A DNA stretch of 64,000 bases from DASZYF01 sp035545535 (lineage in GTDB: Bacteria; Actinomycetota; Actinomycetes; Mycobacteriales; CAJCIY01): assembly GCA_035545535.1 (NCBI GenBank), contig DASZYF010000137.1:1-64000 (forward strand), read 5' to 3'. This document shows positions 9,667 through 17,802 of the stretch, piece after piece. The position numbers were made by a program, and so were the translations under genes. Every line of letters starts with the position of its first letter. The stretch's first letter is position 1. Below the pieces are notes generated by a model. That model saw nothing but the letters and a program-made list of their open reading frames with translations. It searched no databases and was not told where the DNA came from.

Positions 9667-10589
9667 TGCGCGACGGGCGACTCCGCCGCCGCCTTCTCGG
9701 CCGCCGCCCTCTTGGCCGCCATCATGTCGATGTAGTCGAGCATCGGGAGCCGGTCGGTGCCGATGCTCGCCGGGAGCTTCTCGGCGATCTCCTCCGGGGT
9801 CCACCGGCCGTCCTTGAACATCGACTTGATCTCGCGCGGCTGGTTCCACAGCGAGATGCGGCCGCCGACGATGCTGTAGGTCTGGCCGGTGACGTCCTTC
9901 GCCGCGTCCGAGAGCAGGTAGACCACGAGCGGGGCGACGTCCTCGGGCTCGCCCATCTCCGCGGTGCCACCCGGGACGTTGTCGCTCATGCGGGTGCGGG
10001 CCACGGGCGCGACGATGTTCGCGCGGACGCCGTACTTCATCAGACCCAGCGCCGCGCTGCGGGTGAGGGCGACGATCCCCGCCTTCGCGGCCGCGTAGTT
10101 GGCCTGGGCGATGGAGCCCCACATGCCGGCGCCGCTGGTGAAGCCCACGAGCGCGCCGGACTTCTGCTCGCGCATGTGCACCGACGCGGCCTTGAAGACG
10201 GAGAACGTGCCCTTGAGGTGGGTCGCGATGACCGGGTCCCAGTCCTCCTCGGTCATGTTGAACAGCATCCGCTCGCGCAGGATGCCGGCGACGCACACGA
10301 CGCCGTCGATGCGGCCGAAGGTGTTGACGGCGGTGTCGACGATGCGCTGGCCGCCCTCCATGGTCGCCACGCTGTCGGCGACGGCGACGGCCTCACCACC
10401 GGCGGCCTTGATCTCCGCGACCACCGCGTCGGCGAACTCGCTGCTCGGGTCCTCGCCGTTCATGCTCACGCCGTAGTCGTTGACGACGACCTTCGCGCCG
10501 GCCTCGGCGCACGCGAGCGCGACCGAGCGGCCGATGCCGCGTCCCGCGCCGGTGACGGCGACGACCTTGCCTGCGAGCAACCCGGGCAC
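9663..10589 (-). CDS. MFE-2-like short-chain dehydrogenase (hydroxyacyl-CoA/hydroxysteroid type)
   Basis: About 308 residues, longer than classical SDRs. The N-terminal section TGAGRGIGRSVALACAEAG followed by VVVNDYG has the look of the dehydrogenase domain of peroxisomal multifunctional enzyme type 2, which oxidises (3R)-hydroxyacyl-CoA and 17-beta-hydroxysteroids. NYAAAKAG supplies Tyr-x3-Lys. A C-terminal extension of about 60 residues (SMFKDGRWTPEEIAEKLP onward) follows the fold. GTG at 10589 is preferred to TTG at 10595 because AAGGTGG lies at suitable distance. The gene is first in a two-SDR operon, and a CTGACGG-type operator lies 28 bp upstream, shared with the divergent cyclase-family gene. 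Confidence 0.85.
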   Translation of the reverse strand: MPGLLAGKVVAVTGAGRGIGRSVALACAEAGAKVVVNDYGVSMNGEDPSSEFADAVVAEIKAAGGEAVAVADSVATMEGGQRIVDTAVNTFGRIDGVVCVAGILRERMLFNMTEEDWDPVIATHLKGTFSVFKAASVHMREQKSGALVGFTSGAGMWGSIAQANYAAAKAGIVALTRSAALGLMKYGVRANIVAPVARTRMSDNVPGGTAEMGEPEDVAPLVVYLLSDAAKDVTGQTYSIVGGRISLWNQPREIKSMFKDGRWTPEEIAEKLPASIGTDRLPMLDYIDMMAAKRAAAEKAAAESPVAQ

Positions 10590-10617
10590 GAGCAACCACC
10601 TTCGTGAGCACGCTTTC

Positions 10618-10632
10618 CTGACGACCCGTCAG
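10618..10632. promoter_or_regulatory. CTGACGG-type palindromic operator
   Basis: CTGACGACCCGTCAG is the exact reverse complement of the core of the site at 4340. It lies in the 63-bp gap between the divergent SDR pair (start 10589) and the cyclase-family hydrolase (start 10653), well placed to control both. Confidence 0.75.
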
Positions 10633-10652
10633 GTCCGGCTACGGTAGCAGCC

Positions 10653-11579
10653 GTGCCCCTGCCACAGGCCTTCCACGACCTCGCCGCCGAGGTCAACAAC
10701 TGGGGTCGCTGGGGCGACAAGGACCAGCTCGGAACGCTCAACCTGATCACCGACGAGGTGGTGCGGCGCGGGGCCGCGTGCATCCGCACCGGCAAGCGCT
10801 TCTCGCTGTCGATGCTGCTGTCGGCCGACGGCCCGCAGATCGGCGCGGTCGCCGGCCGCATCAACCCGGTGCACCTGATGACGCAGGTCGTCTACCCCGA
10901 TCTCGGCGACCCGCTGGGCTTCCACTCGAGCGACGACGTGATCTCGATGGGCCTCCAAGCCGCCACCCACTGGGACGCGCTGGCGCACGTCTCCTACGCG
11001 GGGCGGATGTGGAACGGCTACGACGTCAACGTCGTCACGCCGCGCGGCGCGGCGAAGTGCGGCATCGACAAGGTGAAGACGCTCGTCGGCCGAGGGGTGC
11101 TGCTCGACGTCGCCCGCGCTCACGGCGTCGACCGCCTCGAGGGCGGCCATCCCGTCACCAGCGCCGACCTCGACGCGGCGGTCGCGCTGGCCGGCGTCAC
11201 AGTGGAGCCGGGCGACATCGTGCTGGTGCGCACCGGGCAGGTGCAGCACTTCCTCGCCGGTGACAAGGTCGCCTACACGCACCCAGCCGCCGGGCTGTCG
11301 ATGGAGTCGTCACGCTGGTTCCGCACGCACGACGTGGCCGCGGTCGCGACCGACACGATGATCTTCGAGGTCTGGCCGCCGGAGTCGACGGACGCGATGC
11401 TGCCGGTCCACCTGCTGAACATCGTCGAGATCGGGCTCACGCAGGGCCAGAACTGGGTGCTCGAGGAGCTCGCGGCCGACTGCGCGGCGGACGGCGTCTA
11501 CACGTTCTTCCTCGACGCCTCGCCGCTGCCGGTGCTCGGCGGCTGCGGGTCGCCGGTCAACCCCGTCGCGGTGAAGTAG
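10653..11579 (+). CDS. Cyclase-family (kynurenine formamidase-like) metal hydrolase
   Basis: A 308-residue protein with the cyclase-family signature: ATHWDALAH near residue 108 supplies the His-x-Asp metal ligands, with conserved Thr-His before it. DIVLVRTGQ and HDVAAVATDT later in the chain are also typical of family members such as kynurenine formamidase, isatin hydrolase and several polyketide cyclase-like hydrolases. These enzymes open amide or lactam rings, or lactones, using Mn or Zn. No tryptophan-pathway gene is nearby. Sharing an operator with an SDR pair suggests a role in ring opening or hydrolysis of a catabolic intermediate, which is inference. Start is GTG 21 bp after the operator. 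Confidence 0.82.
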   Translation: MPLPQAFHDLAAEVNNWGRWGDKDQLGTLNLITDEVVRRGAACIRTGKRFSLSMLLSADGPQIGAVAGRINPVHLMTQVVYPDLGDPLGFHSSDDVISMGLQAATHWDALAHVSYAGRMWNGYDVNVVTPRGAAKCGIDKVKTLVGRGVLLDVARAHGVDRLEGGHPVTSADLDAAVALAGVTVEPGDIVLVRTGQVQHFLAGDKVAYTHPAAGLSMESSRWFRTHDVAAVATDTMIFEVWPPESTDAMLPVHLLNIVEIGLTQGQNWVLEELAADCAADGVYTFFLDASPLPVLGGCGSPVNPVAVK

Positions 11580-11611
11580 CGTGCCGCGCGCCGGCGAGCG
11601 GACGGTTCAGA

Positions 11612-12367
11612 TCACTGCGCGGCGGCGCCGCCGTCGACGGCCATCGCGTGGCCGGTGACGTAGGACGCGGCGGGCGAGAGCAGCCAGACCATCGACTCCG
11701 CGATCTCCGTCGGCGTCGCGAGGCGCCCGACCGGCATCATCTTGCCCATCGCCTGCAGCGCATCCTCGTTGTGCCCGGTGAACGCCTCGAGCATCGGCGT
11801 GCGCACGGTGCCCGGGCACACGGCGTTGACGCGGATGCCCTTGCGCCCGTACTCGAGCGCGGCCGCCTTGGTGAGGCCGATGACGCCGTGCTTGCTGGCC
11901 ACGTAGGCGGGCAGCCCGGGGAAGCCCATGAGGCCGGCGCCGCTGCTGGTGTTGACGATCGCTCCCCCGCCGGAGGCGAGCATCGCGGGGATCTCGGCCT
12001 TCATCGACAGGAAGACGCCGTGCAGGTTGAGGTCGATGACCCGGCGCCACTCGTCCCACTCGACGTCCGCGGTCAGCGCGTGCGTGCCGCTGGTGCCGGC
12101 GTTGTTGATCGCGGCGTCGAGGCGGCCCCACCGCGCGACCGTCTGCTCGACCATGTCCTTCGTGGCGTCCGGGTCGGTGACGCTCCCGACGATGGGCAGC
12201 GCCTCACCGCCGAGCTCGCGCACCCTCTCGGCGGCCGCCTCGGTGGCCACCGCCTGCACATCGACGACGGCGACCTTGGCGCCCTGCTGCGCGAGCAGCT
12301 CCACCGCGGCCAGGCCGATGCCTGACGCTCCGCCCGTGACCAGCGCAACCGCGCCCTCGAAGCTCAC
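11612..12367 (-). CDS. Classical short-chain dehydrogenase/reductase
   Basis: A 251-residue SDR: TGGASGIGLAAVELLA at the N-terminus, INNAGTSG, ISNTSS-type serine segment, and YVASKHG carrying Tyr-x3-Lys. It ends with the usual VTGHAMAVDGG segment seen in 3-oxoacyl reductase/7-alpha-HSD-like members. It starts with GTG and is divergent from the F420-type oxidoreductase at 12436, with a CTGACGG-type operator between them. The substrate is not evident. Confidence 0.86.
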   Translation of the reverse strand: MSFEGAVALVTGGASGIGLAAVELLAQQGAKVAVVDVQAVATEAAAERVRELGGEALPIVGSVTDPDATKDMVEQTVARWGRLDAAINNAGTSGTHALTADVEWDEWRRVIDLNLHGVFLSMKAEIPAMLASGGGAIVNTSSGAGLMGFPGLPAYVASKHGVIGLTKAAALEYGRKGIRVNAVCPGTVRTPMLEAFTGHNEDALQAMGKMMPVGRLATPTEIAESMVWLLSPAASYVTGHAMAVDGGAAAQ

Positions 12368-12390
12368 GTGCCGCAGCGTAGGGTGCGGAC

Positions 12391-12420
12391 GCAGAAGTTG
12401 ACGAGTCGTCAGTTTTCTGC
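12391..12420. promoter_or_regulatory. CTGACGG-type palindromic operator with extended outer arms
   Basis: The core TTGACGAGTCGTCAG (12398-12412) is a variant of the recurrent motif. Outside it, GCAGAA (12391-12396) and TTCTGC (12415-12420) form an additional inverted repeat, so the whole 30 bp is symmetric. It lies between the divergent SDR (start 12367) and LLM oxidoreductase (start 12436). Confidence 0.68.
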
Positions 12421-12435
12421 GCGCAGGGAGTCCTC

Positions 12436-13314
12436 ATGAAGTTCTGGCATGCGGTCGCGTTCCTCGACAGCGAGCAGCTGCTCCCCATCGCGCAGCTGTG
12501 CGACGAGAGCGGCTACGACTTCATCACCGTCTCCGATCACGTGTTCTGGGCGGAGGACCTGAAGGCGAAGTACCCCTACACGCCCACGGGCGCGCCGTTC
12601 TGGGACCGCGCCACGCACTGGCCGGACCCCTACGTCGCCATCGGCGCCATGGGCGCGGTGACCAAGCAGCTGCGCTTCTCGACCAACATCTACGTCGCCC
12701 CGACGCGCGACCTCTTCACCGTCGCCAAGCAGATCTCCACCGCCGCAGTGCTCACCGGCGGGCGCGTGACGCTCGGCGCCGCACCAGGCTGGTGCGAGGA
12801 CGAGTTCGTCGCCATGGGGCAGGACTTCCACACGCGCGGCAAGCGGCTCGACGAGATGATCGCGGTGCTCCGCAAGCTCTGGACCGGCGACGTCGTCGAC
12901 CACCAGGGCACGTACTACTCAGTGCCCAACGTCTCCATCGCGCCGACGCCGAAGGACCCGATCCCCGTCTACATCGGCGGTGACACCGAGTTCGCGCTGC
13001 GCCGTGCGGCCCGCATCGGCGACGGCTGGGTCGGCAACGCCTACTCCCCCGACCAGGCGCTCGACTTCGTCTCGCGCATGCACAAGGCGCTCTCTGACGA
13101 AGGGCGCGACCCGGCCGGCTTCGAGGTCGTGCTCGCCGTCATGGCGCGGCCGACGCCCGACCTGTTCCGCGAGCTCGAGGACAAGGGCGTCACCGCGGTC
13201 ATCTGCGCACCCTGGCTCACGGGTGACCCGCGCTCGCCCGCGCTCGCGCCGCTGCAGCCGAAGCTCGACGCGATCAAGCGCTTCGCCGACGAGATCATCA
13301 GCCCGCTGCGGTGA
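12436..13314 (+). CDS. LLM class (putative F420-dependent) oxidoreductase
   Basis: A 292-residue luciferase-like TIM barrel. It begins MKFWHAVAFLD, contains SDHVFW (the position where F420-dependent members bind the deazaflavin) and RVTLGAAPGWCEDEF, and has the typical C-terminal PVYIGGDTEFALRRAARIGDGWVG segment. The subgroup is often called TIGR03619-like F420-dependent oxidoreductases. Reduction or oxidation of a catabolic ketone or enone is likely; the substrate is unknown. The following SDR starts inside its stop codon region (GTGA overlap), so the two are co-translated. Confidence 0.88.
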   Translation: MKFWHAVAFLDSEQLLPIAQLCDESGYDFITVSDHVFWAEDLKAKYPYTPTGAPFWDRATHWPDPYVAIGAMGAVTKQLRFSTNIYVAPTRDLFTVAKQISTAAVLTGGRVTLGAAPGWCEDEFVAMGQDFHTRGKRLDEMIAVLRKLWTGDVVDHQGTYYSVPNVSIAPTPKDPIPVYIGGDTEFALRRAARIGDGWVGNAYSPDQALDFVSRMHKALSDEGRDPAGFEVVLAVMARPTPDLFRELEDKGVTAVICAPWLTGDPRSPALAPLQPKLDAIKRFADEIISPLR

Positions 13315-14108
13315 CCGGGGTGCGGCGCTTCGAGGACAAGGCGGTCATCGTCACCGGCGCGTCCAGCAACCCCGGCATCGGACGGGCGTGCGCGCTGCGG
13401 CTCGCGCAGGAAGGCGCGTCGCTCGTCGTCAACGCGCGTTCTGCCGACGCGCTCGAGGAGACCGCCGACGCGGCCCGCGCGCAGGGCAGCGCGGTCGTCA
13501 CCGTCGTGGGCTCGATGACCGACGACGCCATCCACGGCCAGCTGGTCGACGCGGCGCTGACGCACTTCGGCCGGCTCGACGGTGTGGTGCAGACCGTGGG
13601 CGGCGCCCCGCACCAGGTGCCCGTGCGCGAGCTCACGCAGCACGACATCGTCGACACCGTCGTGCTGAACGTGTGGCCGTCGGTCGCGCTCGCGCAGGAG
13701 GCCGCCCGCCGCGGGCTCACCGCCGGCGGCGCGATCGTGACGATCTCGAGCGGGTCGCCGGGCAAGACGACCGTGACGATGGGCGCCTACGCCGCCGCCA
13801 AGGCAGCCCTCAACCAGCTGACGCGCACGCTGGCCGCGGACCTCGCGCGGTCCGGGATCCGCGTGAACGCCGTCAGTCCCGGCCTGACGAGGACCACGGT
13901 CACGCAACCGGTCTGGGAGGCCGACGGCGGCGTCGCCGCGGGCAAGCGGCTGCCGCTCGGGCGCATCACCGAGGCCGAGGACATCGCCGCCGCCGTGGCG
14001 TTCCTGCTGTCGGAGGACGCCGCATCCATCACCGGCGTGCTGCTCGACGTCGACGCCGGCAACCACCTCGACAGCGGCTGGTCCGCCTACGCCGAACCCG
14101 CCGGCTGA
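13311..14108 (+). CDS. Short-chain dehydrogenase/reductase coupled to LLM oxidoreductase
   Basis: A 265-residue SDR. TGASSNPGIGRACALRLA is the cofactor loop with an insertion of two residues between the glycines, and AYAAAKAALNQL supplies Tyr-x3-Lys. SITGVLLDVDAG closes the fold. GTG at 13311 overlaps the upstream stop (GTGA). A 57-bp palindromic repeat begins six bases after its stop, probably marking the end of this transcription unit. Confidence 0.86.
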   Translation: MTGVRRFEDKAVIVTGASSNPGIGRACALRLAQEGASLVVNARSADALEETADAARAQGSAVVTVVGSMTDDAIHGQLVDAALTHFGRLDGVVQTVGGAPHQVPVRELTQHDIVDTVVLNVWPSVALAQEAARRGLTAGGAIVTISSGSPGKTTVTMGAYAAAKAALNQLTRTLAADLARSGIRVNAVSPGLTRTTVTQPVWEADGGVAAGKRLPLGRITEAEDIAAAVAFLLSEDAASITGVLLDVDAGNHLDSGWSAYAEPAG

Positions 14109-14113
14109 CCGGC

Positions 14114-14170
14114 CGACATCGGCGTTGTGCCGCCCCCGAGGCGCCGAAACCGGCCACAAAGCCGATGTCG
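14114..14170. repeat. 57-bp intergenic inverted repeat, copy A
   Basis: Arms CGACATCGGCGTTGTG (14114-14129) and CACAAAGCCGATGTCG (14155-14170) pair over 16 bp with one mismatch, leaving a 25-nt GC-rich loop. A second copy of identical overall length lies at 36836-36892 in the opposite orientation. It follows an SDR gene, so a terminator-like role is possible, but there is no U tract. Confidence 0.75.
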
Positions 14171-14188
14171 ACCGTCATGCTCGTGCGC

Positions 14189-14644
14189 ATGACCTCCACC
14201 ACCCGCCGCATCGTGACGGCCCGGCTCGCGCTCGGCCTCGCCCTGGCCCCGGCGCTGCCGATCCTCCTCGCCCCTGCCGCCGTCGCGGCACCGACGCATG
14301 CCTCGCACGTCATCAAGGTGAAGGACGACGGCAAGACGAACAAGCGCCACCCGTCGCTGCACGTGGGTGACTCCTACGTGATCACCTATAAGGAGTGCGC
14401 GACCTGCGGCTACTCGTGGCAGGTCGTCAAGCGGGCGAACAACGCCGTCATCAAGGGTTCGTCGGTCGCCAAGGGCCCGAGCTCGGGCGGCAACCCGCCG
14501 GTCGTCGGCGGCGTGGGCACCCGCACCTACACGTTCAAGGCGAAGGGTGTCGGCACCACGACGGTGAAGCTCGGCTACTTCGGTCCCGGCGCGTCCAAGC
14601 CGGCGCGCACCGTGACGATCGCCTTCACCGTCACCAAGGCCTAG
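14189..14644 (+). CDS. Secreted chagasin-like (I42 family) protease inhibitor candidate
   Basis: About 151 residues with a Sec signal peptide (hydrophobic stretch LALGLALAPALPILLAPAAVAA). The mature part is a beta sandwich that follows the I42 cysteine-protease-inhibitor layout: VGDSYVITYKE strand, a TCGYSWQVV loop in place of the NPTTGYxW loop, a glycine-rich loop (SSGGNPPVVGGVGTRTYTF), and GTTTVKLGY before the third loop. The third loop reads FGPGASKP rather than the usual RPW. ATG at 14189 is chosen because the two earlier ATGs (14165, 14177) fall in or next to the palindromic repeat. An extracellular inhibitor of papain-like proteases is inferred; a plain Ig-like secreted protein is the alternative. 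Confidence 0.7.
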   Translation: MTSTTRRIVTARLALGLALAPALPILLAPAAVAAPTHASHVIKVKDDGKTNKRHPSLHVGDSYVITYKECATCGYSWQVVKRANNAVIKGSSVAKGPSSGGNPPVVGGVGTRTYTFKAKGVGTTTVKLGYFGPGASKPARTVTIAFTVTKA

Positions 14645-14662
14645 GACCGCGTCTCGACATCT

Positions 14663-15607
14663 TCAGAGGAGCGGTGCGACCTCGGCGCCGAAGGCGGTGA
14701 TCTGGTCGATGAGCTCCTCGACGGTGCGCGACGGGAAGCGCACCTGCAGGTGGCGCACGCCCATGTCGGCGTACTCGCGCAGCGACGCGGCGATCTCGTC
14801 CGCCTTGCCCGACAGCACGGGCCGGGCACCGGTGTCCCAGCCGGGCTCACCGAGGTAGATCCAGTCGGTGATCGCGCCGGCCTCGGCCGGGTGCTTGCCG
14901 AGCTCCTCCCGCTGCTGCGCCAGCGAGTCGAGGAACGGCTTCATCTCGTCCTTCGGGTTGCCTTGCGGCAGCCAGCCGTCGCCGAACGTCGCGGCGCGAC
15001 GGATCGCGGCGGCCGACGAGCCGCCGATCCACACCGGCGGGCGCGGTGACTGCACAGGTCGCGGCGCGATGCCCACGTTGCCGCTGATGTTGAACGCGCC
15101 GCCGCAGTCGGGGAACTCCTCCTCGAGCGCGGCGATCACCGCGGGCAGCGCCTCGTCGAGCAGCTTGCCGCGGGATGCAAAGTCGATGCCGAGCACCTCG
15201 AACTCGCCCTGCAGGTGGCCGGCGCCGGCGCCGAGGATCGCGCGGCCGTTCGAGAGCGCGTCGAGCGTGCAGACGGACTTCGCGGTGAAGAGCGGGTGCT
15301 TGTAGCTGAGGATCGAGACGTGCGACATGAGGTAGACGCGCTCCGTCGCCGCCGCCAGCCAGCCGAGCGTGGTCCACGTGTCGTACCAGGTCGTGCGCAT
15401 GTGCTCGCCGATCGGGTCGGCGGGGATGGCGGTGTGGTCGCAGACCGCGACGTAGAAGCCGCCGGACGCGTCGACCGCCTTCGTCACAGCCAGGAGCTCG
15501 GCCGGGCCGGCGTCGACCTCCCACGGCTCGGCGAAGGTCTTGCTCTTCGACTGCACGGGGAGCTGCATGCCCCAGACCAGCTGTCCCTCAGGGCAGATCG
15601 CGACCAT
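14663..15607 (-). CDS. LLM class flavin/F420-dependent oxidoreductase
   Basis: A 314-residue luciferase-like protein. Key segments are CDHTAIPAD, LMSHVSILSYKHPLFTAK, AILGAGAGHLQGEFEVLGI and VWIGGSSAAAIRRAATFGDGWLPQG, the last being the conserved C-terminal loop of F420-dependent family members. It begins 10 bp after the stop of the FadE-type gene at 15618 and is the third gene of a minus-strand operon ACAD, ACAD, LLM. It may act on the product of the dehydrogenase pair, but this is inferred from gene order alone. Confidence 0.87.
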   Translation of the reverse strand: MVAICPEGQLVWGMQLPVQSKSKTFAEPWEVDAGPAELLAVTKAVDASGGFYVAVCDHTAIPADPIGEHMRTTWYDTWTTLGWLAAATERVYLMSHVSILSYKHPLFTAKSVCTLDALSNGRAILGAGAGHLQGEFEVLGIDFASRGKLLDEALPAVIAALEEEFPDCGGAFNISGNVGIAPRPVQSPRPPVWIGGSSAAAIRRAATFGDGWLPQGNPKDEMKPFLDSLAQQREELGKHPAEAGAITDWIYLGEPGWDTGARPVLSGKADEIAASLREYADMGVRHLQVRFPSRTVEELIDQITAFGAEVAPLL

Positions 15608-15617
15608 GTCGACTCCC

Positions 15618-16577
15618 TCAGACCATCTCGGCGAGCAGCTCGGCGTGATCGTCGATGCTGCCGAAGTGCGTCGCGTACACCCACGCGCGACGCAGCGGCA
15701 GATGCGCGTCGACCTCCCAGGTGAAGCCCATGCCGCCGTGCACCTGCACGCCGGTGCGGCCGTTGCCGACCGCCGCCTCGTCGGCGAGCAGCTTGGCCGC
15801 CGAGACCCGCCGGGCGACGTCGCCGACGTCCGGGTCGTCGATCGTCACCGCCGCCGCGTAGACCGCGGAGCGGGCGATCTCCACCCGGGCCAGCGCGTCA
15901 GCGAGCAGGTGCTTGATCGCCTGGAACTGACCGATCGGCTGGCCGAACTGCTCGCGCTGCCGCGCGTAGGTGACGGCGCCGTCGAGCGAGCGCTGGGCGA
16001 GTCCCACCTGCAGTGCTGCCGTCAGCACGGCGCCCTCGGCGCGCCAGCGGGCGGCGAGCTCGGGTCCGCCGAGCGGGCGGCCGCCCGGGATCGCGGTGAC
16101 GTGGTGGACGGGCGTGAGTGGGTCGGCCGGGTCGGGCAGCGCCGTCGCGGTGAGCGCCGACGGCTCGACGGCGATGACGCCCGCATCGTCGAGCACGAGC
16201 AGCACGTCGACGGCGTCGAGGTTCTCGGCGAGGAGCGGATCCTCGTCGCGGTCGAGCAGCCCGACGATCACCGAGCCGTCGGCCACGCCGTCGACCAGCC
16301 CGGCCGCGAGCACGTTGGCGACGAGCGGGCCGGGCACGAACGCGCGGCCGAGCTGCTCGAGCGCGAGCACCGCCTCCGCGATGCCGAGGCCGGCACCGTC
16401 GGGCTCGGGCAGCCGCAGCGAGAACAGGCCGATCTCCGCGAGCGCCGACCACGACGCGCGGTCGACGCCGGCGGTCGCGGCGAGGGCCCGCACCTGCTCG
16501 GAGCTGAACAGCTGCTTGCCCACGGTGGCGACGGCGTCCTGCAGCGCGACCTGCTCGTCGGAGAGCCAGAGGTCCAT
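15618..16577 (-). CDS. Acyl-CoA dehydrogenase, short subunit of a heteromeric FadE pair
   Basis: A 319-residue ACAD-fold protein, clearly shorter than the roughly 390 residues of homomeric enzymes. The C-terminal domain has RQREQFGQPIGQFQAIKH and QVHGGMGFTWEVDAHLPLRR, both FAD-contacting ACAD motifs. The middle beta domain is reduced. In steroid catabolism such short subunits pair with a full-length neighbour in alpha2beta2 enzymes, with only one subunit type carrying a complete FAD/active site. Its ATG overlaps the upstream stop by one base. The length matches FadE32 of mycobacteria, but similarity to a specific FadE cannot be settled. Confidence 0.86.
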   Translation of the reverse strand: MDLWLSDEQVALQDAVATVGKQLFSSEQVRALAATAGVDRASWSALAEIGLFSLRLPEPDGAGLGIAEAVLALEQLGRAFVPGPLVANVLAAGLVDGVADGSVIVGLLDRDEDPLLAENLDAVDVLLVLDDAGVIAVEPSALTATALPDPADPLTPVHHVTAIPGGRPLGGPELAARWRAEGAVLTAALQVGLAQRSLDGAVTYARQREQFGQPIGQFQAIKHLLADALARVEIARSAVYAAAVTIDDPDVGDVARRVSAAKLLADEAAVGNGRTGVQVHGGMGFTWEVDAHLPLRRAWVYATHFGSIDDHAELLAEMV

Positions 16578-17767
16578 CAGCGCTTGTCCTTCGGGAGGCC
16601 GAGCGCGCGTTCGGCGAGGATCGTGCGCTGGATCTGCGACGTACCCGCCGCGATCGTCATCGACAGCGAGTGCAGGCGGTCCTCGACGAGGAACCCGGTG
16701 GGCCGGCCCGCGACGTCGTGCATGGACAGCGCGGCGCGGTCGATGACGCGCGCCGTGAGCTCCCCGAGCTTCTGCCGCGCCTCGGTGTAGCGGAGCTTGA
16801 AGACCGAGCCGCCGACGCCGACGAGGCCGGTGCGGTTGGCCTCGGACACGTTGCGCAGGCACATCGCCCACAGCCCTTCGAGCTCGGCCTTGAGGTGGCC
16901 GATCTCGGCGCGCAGACCGCGGTCGTCCCACGCGCTCGCGCCGCGCCGCGTGACCTTCCGCGCGATCTCGGCGAGCTGGTCGACGAGCACCCCGGTGGTG
17001 ATGACGTCGGCGATGAACGCGCTGCCCCGCTCGAACGACAGCGTCGTCATCGTCACACGCCAGCCGTCGTTCTCCGCGCCGACGAGGTTCTCGACGGGGA
17101 CGCGGACCTCGTCCAGGTAGAGCTCGCTGAACTCGTCCGTGTCCATGACCGAGCGCAGCGGCCGGATCTCGATGCCCGCGGCGTCCATCGGAAGGATCAG
17201 CCAGCTGATGCCCTTGTGCTTCGGCGCATCGGGATCGGTGCGCACGAGCAGCTCGGCGTGGTCGGCGACCGTCGCGTGCGACGTCCAGATCTTGCGGCCG
17301 GTGACCACGTAGTGGTCGCCATCGCGGACCGCACGGGTGCGCAGCGATGCGAGGTCGGAGCCGGCATCGGGTTCGGAGAAGCCCTGCGCCCACACCTCGT
17401 CACCGCGCAGGATCGGCGGCAGGTAGCGCGCGCGCTGCGCATCGGTGCCCTCGTTGATGATCGTCGGGCCGGCGTGCAGCAGGCCGACGAAGTTGGTGCC
17501 GACGTAGGGCGCCTTCGCGCGCTCCGTCTCCTCCACGTAGATGAGGTGCTCGGTCGCCGAGGCGCCGCGCCCGCCGAACTCCTTGGGCCAGTGGATGCCC
17601 GCGTAGCCCGCGTCGAACAGCGTGCGCTGCCACGCGGTGTCGAAGGCCCGGCGGGCCGGCCAGTCCTGCGGGTCCGGCTTGGGTCCGACGGAGGGGAGCT
17701 GGTCGGCCAGCCAGGCGCGCAGCTCGGCCCGGAACGCCTGCTCCTCGGCGCTCCACCGCAGATCCAT
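16577..17767 (-). CDS. Acyl-CoA dehydrogenase, long subunit of a heteromeric FadE pair
   Basis: A 396-residue ACAD. The N-terminal helical domain opens with MDLRWSAEEQAFRAELRAWL. The beta domain has WAQGFSEPDAGSDLASL and GRKIWTSHATVADH, and the C-terminus has AGTSQIQRTILAERALGLPK, the usual end of FadE-type enzymes. It dehydrogenates an acyl-CoA at C2-C3 using FAD, passing electrons to ETF. ATG at 17767 is preferred over an in-frame TTG five codons upstream. The gene opens a three-gene minus-strand operon and has a CTGACGG-type operator 20 bp upstream, which suggests co-regulation with the ring-degradation genes. Confidence 0.9.
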   Translation of the reverse strand: MDLRWSAEEQAFRAELRAWLADQLPSVGPKPDPQDWPARRAFDTAWQRTLFDAGYAGIHWPKEFGGRGASATEHLIYVEETERAKAPYVGTNFVGLLHAGPTIINEGTDAQRARYLPPILRGDEVWAQGFSEPDAGSDLASLRTRAVRDGDHYVVTGRKIWTSHATVADHAELLVRTDPDAPKHKGISWLILPMDAAGIEIRPLRSVMDTDEFSELYLDEVRVPVENLVGAENDGWRVTMTTLSFERGSAFIADVITTGVLVDQLAEIARKVTRRGASAWDDRGLRAEIGHLKAELEGLWAMCLRNVSEANRTGLVGVGGSVFKLRYTEARQKLGELTARVIDRAALSMHDVAGRPTGFLVEDRLHSLSMTIAAGTSQIQRTILAERALGLPKDKR

Positions 17768-17786
17768 GCGAAGAGCATACAAACTC

Positions 17787-17801
17787 CTGACGGACCGTCA
17801 G
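17787..17801. promoter_or_regulatory. CTGACGG-type palindromic operator
   Basis: CTGACGGACCGTCAG has perfect 7-bp arms around a single central base. It sits 20 bp upstream of the long FadE subunit (start 17767) and one base from the stop of the crotonase gene (17803), so it marks an internal promoter between two co-directional operons. Confidence 0.78.
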
Positions 17802-17802
17802 G

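Noticed and set aside
12980..14644. Apparent 554-codon fusion of the LLM oxidoreductase end, SDR and protease-inhibitor-like gene
   Set aside because: Only the last about 150 codons are real coding sequence; the earlier part is the wrong frame through the oxidoreductase and SDR genes. No frameshift is needed.
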